Below are positions 1 to 5,073 of a stretch of DNA of 5,073 bases, piece by piece; position 1 is the first letter of the stretch, and every line of letters begins with the position of its first letter. Position numbers and translations under genes: made by a program. Source of the stretch: Actinomycetota bacterium (GTDB taxonomy: Bacteria; Actinomycetota; Thermoleophilia; Gaiellales; Gaiellaceae); NCBI GenBank assembly GCA_005885565.1, contig VAXK01000228.1:1-5073 (forward strand), written 5' to 3'. The notes beneath the pieces were generated by a model. That model saw only the letters and a program-made list of their open reading frames with translations, had not been told where the DNA came from and searched no databases.

Positions 1-492
1 ATCCTTCTGGGGCGCGAGCCGCGCGACGTTGCCGACCAGCGGGCGCTCCGAGCGCAGCGCCGGGCGGGCGCCGTCGAACCGGTCGAGGTCGATCCCGAGG
101 GCGACGACGTGGCTCGGCCGACGGCCGTCGCGCTCCCGATCTACTTCCGAGGTGTAGATCACCTCCGGCCGTGCGAGCCAGCCGAGCCGCTGCCAGGCCC
201 GGCCCGCGAGGTTGTCGCGCCGCGGGAGCTCGGGCGTGTGGTGGGTCACGAGCACGCGCGGCACGCGCGCGAGGCGCGCCGCGACGACCGCCTGCGGCCA
301 GACGTCCATCACGTGGGCGATCCTCGGGCGCAGCCGGCGCAGGATCCGCGCGAGCTCGAGCACCGACCCCTCCTCGAAGCCCTGGAGGTGTGGCTGGACG
401 ACCACCGCCTCGTCCCCGAGCGCTCCCGCGACCTGCTCCACGTAGCGCTCGACCGCCCCCTGTGCGCGCGCGGCGTGGAGAAGCGCGATCAC
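1..492 (-). CDS. GT4-family glycosyltransferase, N-terminal 164 residues (runs off left edge)
   Basis: This is the N-terminal part of a GT-B fold glycosyltransferase of the GT4 type, which moves a sugar from a nucleotide-sugar donor to a growing glycan at the cytoplasmic face of the membrane. Translated from the GTG at 492, it starts with a Rossmann strand (VIALLHA) and a GAVERYV segment at residues 12-18, like the GGAERY motif of the family. VTHHTPEL lies at 82-89, YTSE at 113-116 and the domain-linking GIDLDRF at 133-139. The window ends within the start of the donor domain, VGNVARLAPQKD (153-164), whose R158 and K163 match the usual Arg/Lys pair that contacts donor phosphates. The acceptor domain is compact, about 130 residues before GIDLDRF. 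The GTG start overlaps the TGA of the previous gene (GTGA, 489-492) and has a good ribosome binding site 8 bases upstream, so the start is well supported. The catalytic E-x7-E region lies outside the window. Donor and acceptor sugars are unknown. Confidence 0.88.
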   Translation of the reverse strand, partial: MIALLHAARAQGAVERYVEQVAGALGDEAVVVQPHLQGFEEGSVLELARILRRLRPRIAHVMDVWPQAVVAARLARVPRVLVTHHTPELPRRDNLAGRAWQRLGWLARPEVIYTSEVDRERDGRRPSHVVALGIDLDRFDGARPALRSERPLVGNVARLAPQKD

Positions 493-1490
493 GCAGCGAG
501 CTCCTCGAACAGCCGCTCGAACTCGGCCGCCGTCCGCTCCCACGTGAACTCGCGCGCCCGCTCGAGGCCGCGACGCCGCAGCTCCTCGCCGAGACCCGCC
601 TCCGACAGGACGCGGACGAGCGCGCCGGCGAGCGCTTCGGCGTCGCGCGGGTCGGCCAGCAGTCCCGCGTCGCCGACCACCTCGGGGATCGACGTCGCGT
701 TCGAGCCGACGAACGGCGTGCCGCACGCCATCGCCTCGAGCGCCTGGTAGCCGAAGCCCTCGTAGAGGCTCGCGTCGACGTACGCGGCGGCGCCCCGGTA
801 GAGGGTGACGAGCTCTTCGTCCGAGACGCGGCCGGTGAACTCCGCGTCCGCGTCCATGCCGGGCGCGGCTCCGCCGACGACGAGCCTGACCGGCATCCGC
901 TGCCGCGCGATCTCGACGGCCCGTAGGACCGTCTCCGTGTTGTCGCGCGGATCGGACGAGGCGAGGTGGAAGACGTACGGCTCGCCGCCCGGGCCCGCCC
1001 CGGGGGAGAACTCGGGGTCGAGTCCCGGGTAGATCACCCGCACCCGGATCCCCGGCAGCGCCTCCTCCAGGTCGCGCGCGGTCGCCGCCGAGCCCGCCAC
1101 GACCGCGGCGGCCCGGCGCAGCGAGCGCTTCCAAAGCGCCCGCGTGACGAGGTCGCTTCCGCGCTGGTAGATCCCGCGAGCCGCCGCGAGCCGCCGCGCG
1201 GGCGTCTCGTAGAGCCAGACGACGAACCGGCCGCCGGGCACGACCGGCAGGCGCTCCGTCGGCGTCAGCACGGCGTCAAACCGGCGCCCCGCCCGCGCAA
1301 GTCCGACCTGCTCCCAGAGCACCGCCGGCCGCGCCCGAACCGGCTCGCAGCGCGCCTCCACCGCCACGCCCTCTCGGACGAGCGCGACGACGTCGACCCC
1401 ACGTCGCGCCAGCGCCTCCGTCGCGCCGCGCATCACGCGCGAGATGCCCTTTCCCTCGGGCGAGACAGCCGTCGCGTCGATCCCGATCAA
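489..1490 (-). CDS. GT4-family glycosyltransferase (333 aa)
   Basis: A complete GT-B fold glycosyltransferase of the GT4 type, predicted to add one sugar in the cytoplasmic assembly of a surface glycan. The N-terminal domain begins IGIDATAVSPEGKGISRV (2-19), a glycine-rich first loop. VVAGSAATARDL (130-141) and VIYPGLDPEFSP (152-163) mark the end of the acceptor domain. The donor domain starts YVFHLASSDPRDN (172-184), continues with LVVGG (203-207), and carries the E-x7-E signature EGFGYQALE (E244 and E252), then ACGTPFVGSN (255-264) and PEVVGDAGLL (269-278). Where relatives have a lysine in the DPRKN loop, this protein has D183. The length of 333 is slightly short but normal for the family. 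I chose the TTG at 1490 because it gives exactly the expected first strand and overlaps the sulfotransferase stop as TTGA (1487-1490); no strong Shine-Dalgarno is visible, so translational coupling is likely. An open frame continues upstream to 2225, but that part is an Arg/Pro-rich shadow of the sulfotransferase. Sugar specificity is not known. Confidence 0.9.
   Translation of the reverse strand: MIGIDATAVSPEGKGISRVMRGATEALARRGVDVVALVREGVAVEARCEPVRARPAVLWEQVGLARAGRRFDAVLTPTERLPVVPGGRFVVWLYETPARRLAAARGIYQRGSDLVTRALWKRSLRRAAAVVAGSAATARDLEEALPGIRVRVIYPGLDPEFSPGAGPGGEPYVFHLASSDPRDNTETVLRAVEIARQRMPVRLVVGGAAPGMDADAEFTGRVSDEELVTLYRGAAAYVDASLYEGFGYQALEAMACGTPFVGSNATSIPEVVGDAGLLADPRDAEALAGALVRVLSEAGLGEELRRRGLERAREFTWERTAAEFERLFEELAA
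501..506 (-). promoter_or_regulatory. Shine-Dalgarno GAGGAG for the GTG start at 492
   Basis: Read on the minus strand, GAGGAG sits inside the last codons of the upstream glycosyltransferase gene (part of the Glu-Glu-Leu stretch), with 8 bases between it and the GTG at 492. It is the only clear Shine-Dalgarno I see among the six assignable starts. It fixes the start of the left-edge glycosyltransferase and suggests that gene can recruit ribosomes itself, in addition to coupling through the GTGA overlap. Confidence 0.6.
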
Positions 1491-2398
1491 GGACGCCGGA
1501 CGACCGGATAGCCGTAGAGGAGCTGAAGCGGCGAGGCGAGGAGCGTGGTCGAGAGCTCGCGGCGCGTCGAGAGGCCTCGCCGCCACGTCGTGCTCGCGCG
1601 GATGGGGACGACGCCGGTGTCGAAGCGGCTCGCGTGGCCCTCGACCATGTGGTGGCTCGGCAGGCGGGCCGACCGTCCGTCGACGAAGGGGAGCTCGGCC
1701 TGGTCGGCGCCGACGAGGCGCAGGACCCGGCGGGTCTCGGCGACCGGATCCTCGACGAAGTCTTCGAGCCGCAGGCGGACGAACCGCTGCGGCCGCCGCG
1801 CGGCGAGCGCCTCGAGCTCGAGGTTCCAGAGCGTCCAGCGCGCGCCGAACGCCGGTCCGCGCGTCCGGTGGAGGTGCGGGTCGACGCTCCACGAGTACGA
1901 CGTGGCGCGCGGGTCGCGGACGAGGTGGACGCCGTGGAGCTCGATCCCCGGTGTGCGGTCGAGGATGTAGGCGTAGGTCGGCGACTTCGACGAGTCGACG
2001 ACCACGCGGCAGCCGGACACCGCGACGATCGCGCGGTAGAGCCCGGCGAGGTCGCGGCGGTACGCCTCCAGGCGCTCGCGGTCGCGCCCGAGGACGAGCG
2101 GCGCGAGCGTCCGGCCGTGGAACCAGCGTCGCTCCGTCCGCAGCCGCGGAAGCGCGTCGCCGTCGGGGAACGCCGTCTCCAGAACCGACGTCCAGAACGG
2201 GCACTCGCCGAGTGCGGCGCCGCACCCGCAGCGGTCGCCGTTCGAGATCCGCTCGCTGAGCGCGTACACCTCGCCCGCGGCGAACAGCCCCTCGACCTCG
2301 CCGAGGACGCGGGCCAGGACCGTGCTCCCGCTGTGGGCGAGCCCGGCGATGTACAGGACGCGCACGGGACGGGTCGCGGCTGGCGAATCCTGCTCCAC
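1487..2398 (-). CDS. PAPS-dependent sulfotransferase (Sulfotransfer_3-like, 303 aa)
   Basis: Predicted to transfer a sulfuryl group from PAPS to a hydroxyl, most likely on the glycan or glycolipid made by the neighbouring enzymes; the substrate is inference. The PAPS 5'-phosphosulfate loop is seen in GLAHSGSTVLARVLG (19-33). VVVDSSKSP (132-140) and HLVRDPRATSYSW (158-170) carry the conserved serine/lysine and the RDPR/serine 3'-phosphate site. LRLEDFVEDP near residue 220 matches the C-terminal consensus of the family. A cysteine group, C57-x-C59-x6-C66 followed by PFW, lies between the loop and the first helical region; similar CxCG...CPFW stretches occur in actinobacterial relatives, as far as I recall. 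No signal peptide or membrane segment is seen, so it should act in the cytosol. The start is GTG at 2398, directly downstream of the putative TACCGT -10 element; a second in-frame GTG at 2365 would begin right at RVLYIAG and cannot be excluded. It is first in the left block, and its TGA overlaps the next start. Confidence 0.88.
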   Translation of the reverse strand: MEQDSPAATRPVRVLYIAGLAHSGSTVLARVLGEVEGLFAAGEVYALSERISNGDRCGCGAALGECPFWTSVLETAFPDGDALPRLRTERRWFHGRTLAPLVLGRDRERLEAYRRDLAGLYRAIVAVSGCRVVVDSSKSPTYAYILDRTPGIELHGVHLVRDPRATSYSWSVDPHLHRTRGPAFGARWTLWNLELEALAARRPQRFVRLRLEDFVEDPVAETRRVLRLVGADQAELPFVDGRSARLPSHHMVEGHASRFDTGVVPIRASTTWRRGLSTRRELSTTLLASPLQLLYGYPVVRRP

Positions 2399-2405
2399 GC
2401 CCGGG

Positions 2406-2412
2406 TACGGTA
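2406..2412. promoter_or_regulatory. Putative shared, symmetric -10 element (TACGGTA) for divergent genes
   Basis: The 24-base spacer between the two divergent starts (2399-2422) contains TACGGTA. On the plus strand TACGGT (2406-2411) fits the TANNNT -10 pattern, and the predicted start of transcription would be about 2418, some 5 bases before ATG 2423. On the minus strand TACCGT (2412 to 2407) also fits, with transcription expected near 2400, 2 bases before GTG 2398. A weak minus-strand -35 candidate, TTGAGC (2433 to 2428), sits at a short 15-base spacing; the best plus-strand -35 candidate, TGGCGA (2381-2386), is poor. Neither start has a Shine-Dalgarno, which fits leaderless translation. 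Support is positional only. Confidence 0.45.
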
Positions 2413-2422
2413 GTGCGGCGCG

Positions 2423-3130
2423 ATGATGCTCAACCAGCTCGTCCGGTACGAACCCGTCCTGCGGCTCGTGCGGGAGGCAGGCGGCGAGACGGTGCTCGAG
2501 GTGGGCGCCGGGCCCGAGGGGCTCCTGCGCCTGCTCGACGGCGAGCTGCGCGTCACCGCGGTCGACGTCGCCTCCTTCGAGAGCGCCGACGAGGAGGGGC
2601 GCGTCGTCGCCGACGCCCGTGCGCTGCCGTTCCCGGACGAGTCGTTCGACGTCGTCGTCGCGCTCGACATGCTCGAGCACGTCGCGGCCGAGGACCGCCC
2701 GCGCGTCCTCGACGAGCTCGCCCGCACGGCCCGCAGGCGGCTCGTCGTCGGCTGCCCGGCGGGCGCGGCTGCGCTCGAGGTCGACCGCCGGCTGGCGCGG
2801 ATGCTCGATCGCCGCGGCGAGACCTACGCGGGCTCGTGGCTCGAAGAGCACCTCGCGCACGGCTTCCCCGAGCGCGACGAGATCGTCGAGGCGCTCCGCC
2901 GGCACGGCGTCGTCCGCGTCGTCCCGAACGAGAACCTCCGCGCGCACGAGCTGCTCATGCGCGGCGAGATGACGCGCCGCACGCGCCCGGTCGTCGACCT
3001 CGTGGAGCGCGCGCTCGAGCCCGTCCTCCACGGCCGCGGCCGCGGGTGGCGCTCCCCGCTGCTCGCGCTCGTGCGTGGCCTCGACCGGGGCGCCGTCTAC
3101 CGGACGATCGTCGTCGCCGACCGCCCGTAG
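2423..3130 (+). CDS. Class I SAM-dependent methyltransferase (235 aa), Methyltransf_11-like
   Basis: A Rossmann-fold methyltransferase using S-adenosylmethionine, probably modifying the glycan, its lipid carrier or a precursor; the substrate is inferred from context only. Motif I is LEVGAGPEG (25-33), the acidic ribose-binding residue ending strand 2 is D48 in TAVDVA, D64 in VADARALPF marks the adenine-binding loop, and SFDVVVALDMLEHV (74-87) is the strand 4 motif typical of Methyltransf_11 proteins. The second half is rich in Arg and Glu without recognisable motifs or membrane segments. There are two tandem ATG codons at 2423 and 2426; I chose the first, but the second would change only one residue. 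No Shine-Dalgarno precedes them, and the TACGGT -10-like element lies 11 bases upstream, suggesting a leaderless message. It is the only gene on the plus strand, divergent from the sulfotransferase (24-base gap) and convergent with the second methyltransferase (9-base gap). Confidence 0.9.
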   Translation: MMLNQLVRYEPVLRLVREAGGETVLEVGAGPEGLLRLLDGELRVTAVDVASFESADEEGRVVADARALPFPDESFDVVVALDMLEHVAAEDRPRVLDELARTARRRLVVGCPAGAAALEVDRRLARMLDRRGETYAGSWLEEHLAHGFPERDEIVEALRRHGVVRVVPNENLRAHELLMRGEMTRRTRPVVDLVERALEPVLHGRGRGWRSPLLALVRGLDRGAVYRTIVVADRP

Positions 3131-3139
3131 CGGCCCGCC

Positions 3140-3919
3140 TCAGCGGACGAAGACGAACCCGCGGCGCTCGAAGCGCTCGAGCGCCTTGAAACGGCCGTAC
3201 GAGCGCTCGAGCTCGAGCGAGTACCCGAGCCGGCTCATGGCGCCGACGAGGTCGGCCTCGGTGATCCCCCACTGCCAGATGCTGTGGACGTCGCGCCACG
3301 GCTTGCCGTGTACGGGGTGGATCTCGTCCAGCCGCTCGAACAGCCGCGCGTAGAGCGGGCGACCGTCGGGGCCGAGGGGAGTGGGGTCGTGCGGGTCGTG
3401 CGGCACGTTGCGGAAGTACTCCTCCGGCCCCAGGTCGAGCAGCCGCACCGTCTCGCCGCCGGTCCACTGCGGGTTGTAGACGACGATCGCCCGCGCGCGC
3501 GGCGCGTACAGCTCGAGCACGGCGTCCCAGTCGGGGGCGACCTGGTGCAGGAGCGTGTCGAAGAGGAAGATCGCGTCGACCGTGCCCACCCGGGCGGCCA
3601 CGTCGGGGCTGCCGAAGTTGCCCTCGACGAGCTCGAGCCGGCGGAAGCGCCTCGCGCGCTCTCCCACCCACGGCGTGACGGTGGCGTCGACGAGGACGGC
3701 CCGCTCCGGTCGATAGCGCTCGAGCGCGTAGAACGTGTACCCGCCGTCGACGCCCCACACGCCGCCGAGGTCGGCGAACGAGCGGCTTCCGAGACGTCCG
3801 AGCGCGACGTCGACGAGCTCCTTCCGCCCCGGGTCGAGGCCGGCGTAGGGGTCCTGGCGGCGAACCTTGCGGACGACCGGTCGGAGCAGCGAGCGGAGGT
3901 CGGGCCGCTGCGCGATCAC
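3140..3919 (-). CDS. Class I SAM-dependent methyltransferase (259 aa)
   Basis: A second Rossmann-fold methyltransferase, clearly different from the one at 2423-3130. After an N-terminal basic helical stretch, motif I reads FADLGGVWGVDGGY (48-61), with an unusual GGVWGVDGG in place of the common GxGxG. D78 in VLVDATVTP is the expected ribose-binding acid, EGNFGSPDV (99-107) the adenine loop, and VDAIFLFDTLLHQV (114-127) the strand 4 motif with FD-x2-LH. I do not recognise the substrate. The GTG at 3919 is chosen because it overlaps the TGA of the family 2 glycosyltransferase gene as GTGA (3916-3919); the frame stays open to 4015 but would then intrude about 100 bases into that gene. No Shine-Dalgarno is evident, so coupling is likely. 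It is the last gene of the right-hand leftward block, ending 9 bases from the stop of the opposing methyltransferase. A role in methylating the product of the adjacent glycosyltransferases, or a sugar precursor, is inference. Confidence 0.85.
   Translation of the reverse strand: MIAQRPDLRSLLRPVVRKVRRQDPYAGLDPGRKELVDVALGRLGSRSFADLGGVWGVDGGYTFYALERYRPERAVLVDATVTPWVGERARRFRRLELVEGNFGSPDVAARVGTVDAIFLFDTLLHQVAPDWDAVLELYAPRARAIVVYNPQWTGGETVRLLDLGPEEYFRNVPHDPHDPTPLGPDGRPLYARLFERLDEIHPVHGKPWRDVHSIWQWGITEADLVGAMSRLGYSLELERSYGRFKALERFERRGFVFVR
3163..3185 (+). terminator. GC-rich hairpin just past the plus-strand methyltransferase (weak candidate)
   Basis: An 8-base perfect inverted repeat, GGCGCTCG (3163-3170) and CGAGCGCC (3178-3185), with a 7-base loop begins 32 bases after the stop of the plus-strand methyltransferase. 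It is followed by TTGAAA rather than a run of T, so it is not a classic intrinsic terminator. It lies inside the 3' end of the opposing methyltransferase, where it encodes a repeated Leu-Glu-Arg/Phe-Glu-Arg stretch, so coding constraint alone may explain it. Confidence 0.2.
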
Positions 3920-4860
3920 GCGGCAACCGTATCCGGGGCACCGGCGCGCCTCCGCTGGCGCAGCCGGCTCACGACCCGGCGCGGCAGGAAGCTCTTCGCC
4001 GCGAGCGAGAGCCACCGCGGCGACGCATTGGCCGGGTGAAGACGGAAGCCCTTCAGCGCGTACCGCCGCGCGAGCGGCAGGTCGAGCGCCTCATACGCGA
4101 ACTCGGCGCCGAGGAGATACGCGTTCGAGCGTCCCTCCTCCGCCACGGCCCGAGCAGCCTCCGGCAATCCGTTCCCGGCGAAGAACGTGTCGGCGAGCCG
4201 TGCGTGGTCGCGCGCGAGGCGCGACCCGGCCGCGCCCGTCGACTTCGCTTCGGTGTGGACGCGGTAGGTCGCGAGCGGAGCCGGGATCCGGCGCACGCGG
4301 TCGGGCGGGAAGCGCAGGAAGAACTCAAAGTCGAAGAAGTACCAGCCGCGCTCGTCGAGGGGGCCGAAGCGCTCCCACGCCTCGCGCCGCCAGAGCGTTG
4401 CCGGCTGGACGACGTGGTTGTCGCAGCGCCGCACCATCTCGACGACGTCGAACTCCCGCGAAGAGAGGTAGCCGGTCCGGCGCGAGGTGTCGTCGGTGTA
4501 CAGGGCGTCCCCGTAGACGAGCAGGAGCTCGGGGTCGCGCTCGAGCTCGTCGACCATCCGCGAGACCGCCCCCGGGAGCAGCGTGTCGTCCGAGTTCAGG
4601 TAGCCCATGTACGCGCCGTTCGTCCGGGCGAAGCCGCGGTTGAGCGCGGCGACCTGCCCGGCGTTCTCCTGCCGCTTCCACCAGGCGAGCCGGTCCTCGT
4701 AGCGGCGGATGATCTCCGGGCTCCCGTCGGTCGAGCCGTCGTCGACGACGACGTACTCGATCGGCTCGTAGTCCTGCTCGAGCACCGAGCGCATCGTCTC
4801 CTCGAGGAAGGCCGCCTGGTCGTACGACGGCGTGACGATGCTGACGAGCCCGTCAGGCAC
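3916..4860 (-). CDS. Family 2 glycosyltransferase (GT-A fold, 314 aa)
   Basis: An inverting GT2 glycosyltransferase expected to use a nucleotide-diphospho-sugar and a divalent metal in the cytosol. The N-terminus VSIVTPSYDQAAFL (6-19) is the typical first strand and loop. DDGSTDGS (40-47) binds the nucleotide, ENAGQVAALNRGF (65-77) is the conserved helix, and NSDD (89-92) supplies the metal-binding DxD equivalent. YFFDFEFFLR (174-183) takes the place of the family's ED catalytic-base region, with D177 or E179 as candidate base, and YRVHTEAKS (199-207) matches the usual R-x-H-x4-S. Residues 210-314 form a helical, basic tail of unknown role; no strong membrane segment is seen, unlike the processive GT2 synthases, so single-sugar transfer is likely. 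The GTG start at 4860 overlaps the previous gene by 8 bases (GTGCCTGA), and the stop overlaps the next gene's GTG by 4. It probably acts with the upstream GT4 enzyme. Sugar specificity is unknown. Confidence 0.92.
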   Translation of the reverse strand: MPDGLVSIVTPSYDQAAFLEETMRSVLEQDYEPIEYVVVDDGSTDGSPEIIRRYEDRLAWWKRQENAGQVAALNRGFARTNGAYMGYLNSDDTLLPGAVSRMVDELERDPELLLVYGDALYTDDTSRRTGYLSSREFDVVEMVRRCDNHVVQPATLWRREAWERFGPLDERGWYFFDFEFFLRFPPDRVRRIPAPLATYRVHTEAKSTGAAGSRLARDHARLADTFFAGNGLPEAARAVAEEGRSNAYLLGAEFAYEALDLPLARRYALKGFRLHPANASPRWLSLAAKSFLPRRVVSRLRQRRRAGAPDTVAA

Positions 4861-5073
4861 GCGCGTCGAGGACCTGCCGGTAGAGGTCGACGTAGCGGCC
4901 GACCTGGACGTCGATCGAGAACTCGCTCTCGGCGATCTCGCGGCAGCGCGGGGCGAAGCGCTCGGCGCCCTCGAGCACCGTGCGCAGGCCGCGCGCCAGG
5001 TCGTCCACGTCGCCGAAGCGGGCCTGGTAGCCGGTATCGAGGTGCGAGACCACGTCGGTGACGCCGCCGCGGT
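4853..5073 (-). CDS. GT4-family glycosyltransferase, C-terminal 73 residues (runs off right edge)
   Basis: The visible piece reads GGVTDVVSHLDTGYQA, then GDVDDLARGL, and ends with EFSIDVQVGRYVDLYRQVL and a short tail. This is the usual end of a GT4 glycosyltransferase: the loop following the E-x7-E region (GGxxDVV...TGY), the D-x2-LA helix, and the closing F(S)x...Y...LY helix. The start, acceptor domain and catalytic residues lie beyond the window. A GTG at 5053 is merely internal, because the conserved motif continues upstream of it to the window edge. The TGA at 4853-4855 lies within the next gene, giving an 8-base overlap and indicating one transcript with the family 2 glycosyltransferase. 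Family assignment rests on short C-terminal motifs only. Confidence 0.75.
   Translation of the reverse strand, partial: RGGVTDVVSHLDTGYQARFGDVDDLARGLRTVLEGAERFAPRCREIAESEFSIDVQVGRYVDLYRQVLDARA

Noticed and set aside
109..926. Long plus-strand open frames over the left glycosyltransferases.
   Set aside because: They are rich in Arg, Ala, Ser and Pro without domain motifs, as expected opposite GC-rich genes with G or C at third codon positions.
1491..2225. Open frame that extends the GT4 gene (489-1490) upstream, suggesting a 578-residue fusion protein.
   Set aside because: The added part is an Arg/Pro-rich sequence in another frame of the sulfotransferase gene, with no motifs. The recognisable GT4 N-terminus begins at the TTG at 1490.
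1276..2727. A 483-codon minus-strand frame rich in Ser, Arg and Thr.
   Set aside because: It spans parts of three genes on both strands, has extreme composition and no motifs; it is a shadow frame.
2399..3031. In-frame extension of the sulfotransferase to a 514-residue protein.
   Set aside because: The extension is antisense to a well-supported methyltransferase and has low-complexity charged sequence. The family fold begins at RVLYIAG just after the chosen start.
3131..3139. Terminator or small regulatory RNA in the gap between the convergent genes.
   Set aside because: Nine bases are too few, and no T-tailed hairpin is present. The only nearby inverted repeat (3163-3185) is coding and lacks a T-run.
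2955..3941. A 328-codon minus-strand frame overlapping both methyltransferases.
   Set aside because: It is almost entirely Arg, Ala, Gly and Pro and crosses the convergent junction; no motif supports it.
3284..5061. Plus-strand open frames of 251 and 341 codons opposite the methyltransferase and GT2 genes.
   Set aside because: Their sequence is Arg/Val/Glu/Ala-rich with no recognisable domain, while the minus-strand frames have full family motifs and matched overlapping starts and stops.
1..5073. Mobile element, CRISPR array, tRNA, toxin-antitoxin or defence system.
   Set aside because: No direct-repeat array, transposase or nuclease motif, tRNA-like fold or inverted terminal repeats were seen. 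Recurrent CTCGAG-type strings are explained by Leu-Glu and Glu-Leu codons in GC-rich genes.

Overview
The window comes from a very GC-rich bacterial genome. By eye, third codon positions are almost all G or C, and five of the six start codons that can be assigned are GTG or TTG. Gene style and protein sequence suggest a high-GC actinobacterium, possibly of the Thermoleophilia type. That placement is inference, because there is no rRNA or other marker gene here. All 5073 bases are accounted for: seven protein genes (five complete, one cut at each edge) are packed so tightly that only two gaps exist, of 24 and 9 bases. I see no tRNA, rRNA, CRISPR array, insertion sequence or long repeat.

Layout from right to left. 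A leftward block enters at the right edge: the C-terminal end of a GT4-type glycosyltransferase (4853-5073), a family 2 (GT-A) glycosyltransferase (3916-4860) and a class I SAM-dependent methyltransferase (3140-3919), joined by stop/start overlaps of 8 and 4 bases. Next comes a single rightward gene, a second class I methyltransferase (2423-3130), which meets the first block tail to tail with 9 bases between stops. On its other side, across a 24-base divergent spacer, a second leftward block begins: a PAPS-type sulfotransferase (1487-2398), a GT4 glycosyltransferase (489-1490) and the N-terminal half of another GT4 glycosyltransferase (1-492), again with 4-base overlaps.

Taken together this is part of a glycan assembly and decoration locus. 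At least four glycosyltransferases, two methyltransferases and one sulfotransferase would build a surface polysaccharide, exopolysaccharide or glycolipid and cap or modify it with methyl and sulfate groups. No flippase, polymerase, ABC exporter or nucleotide-sugar synthesis gene lies in the window, so the export route and sugar identities cannot be read from it.

The most interesting points are the nearly symmetric TACGGTA in the divergent spacer, which could serve as a shared -10 element for two leaderless transcripts; an opposite-strand gene embedded between two leftward blocks with almost no spacer, resembling a noncontiguous operon; the predicted sulfation step, with a small cysteine cluster in the sulfotransferase; and a GT4 enzyme lacking the usual donor-binding lysine. 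The protein families are all known. I found no clear sign of a wholly new kind of system.
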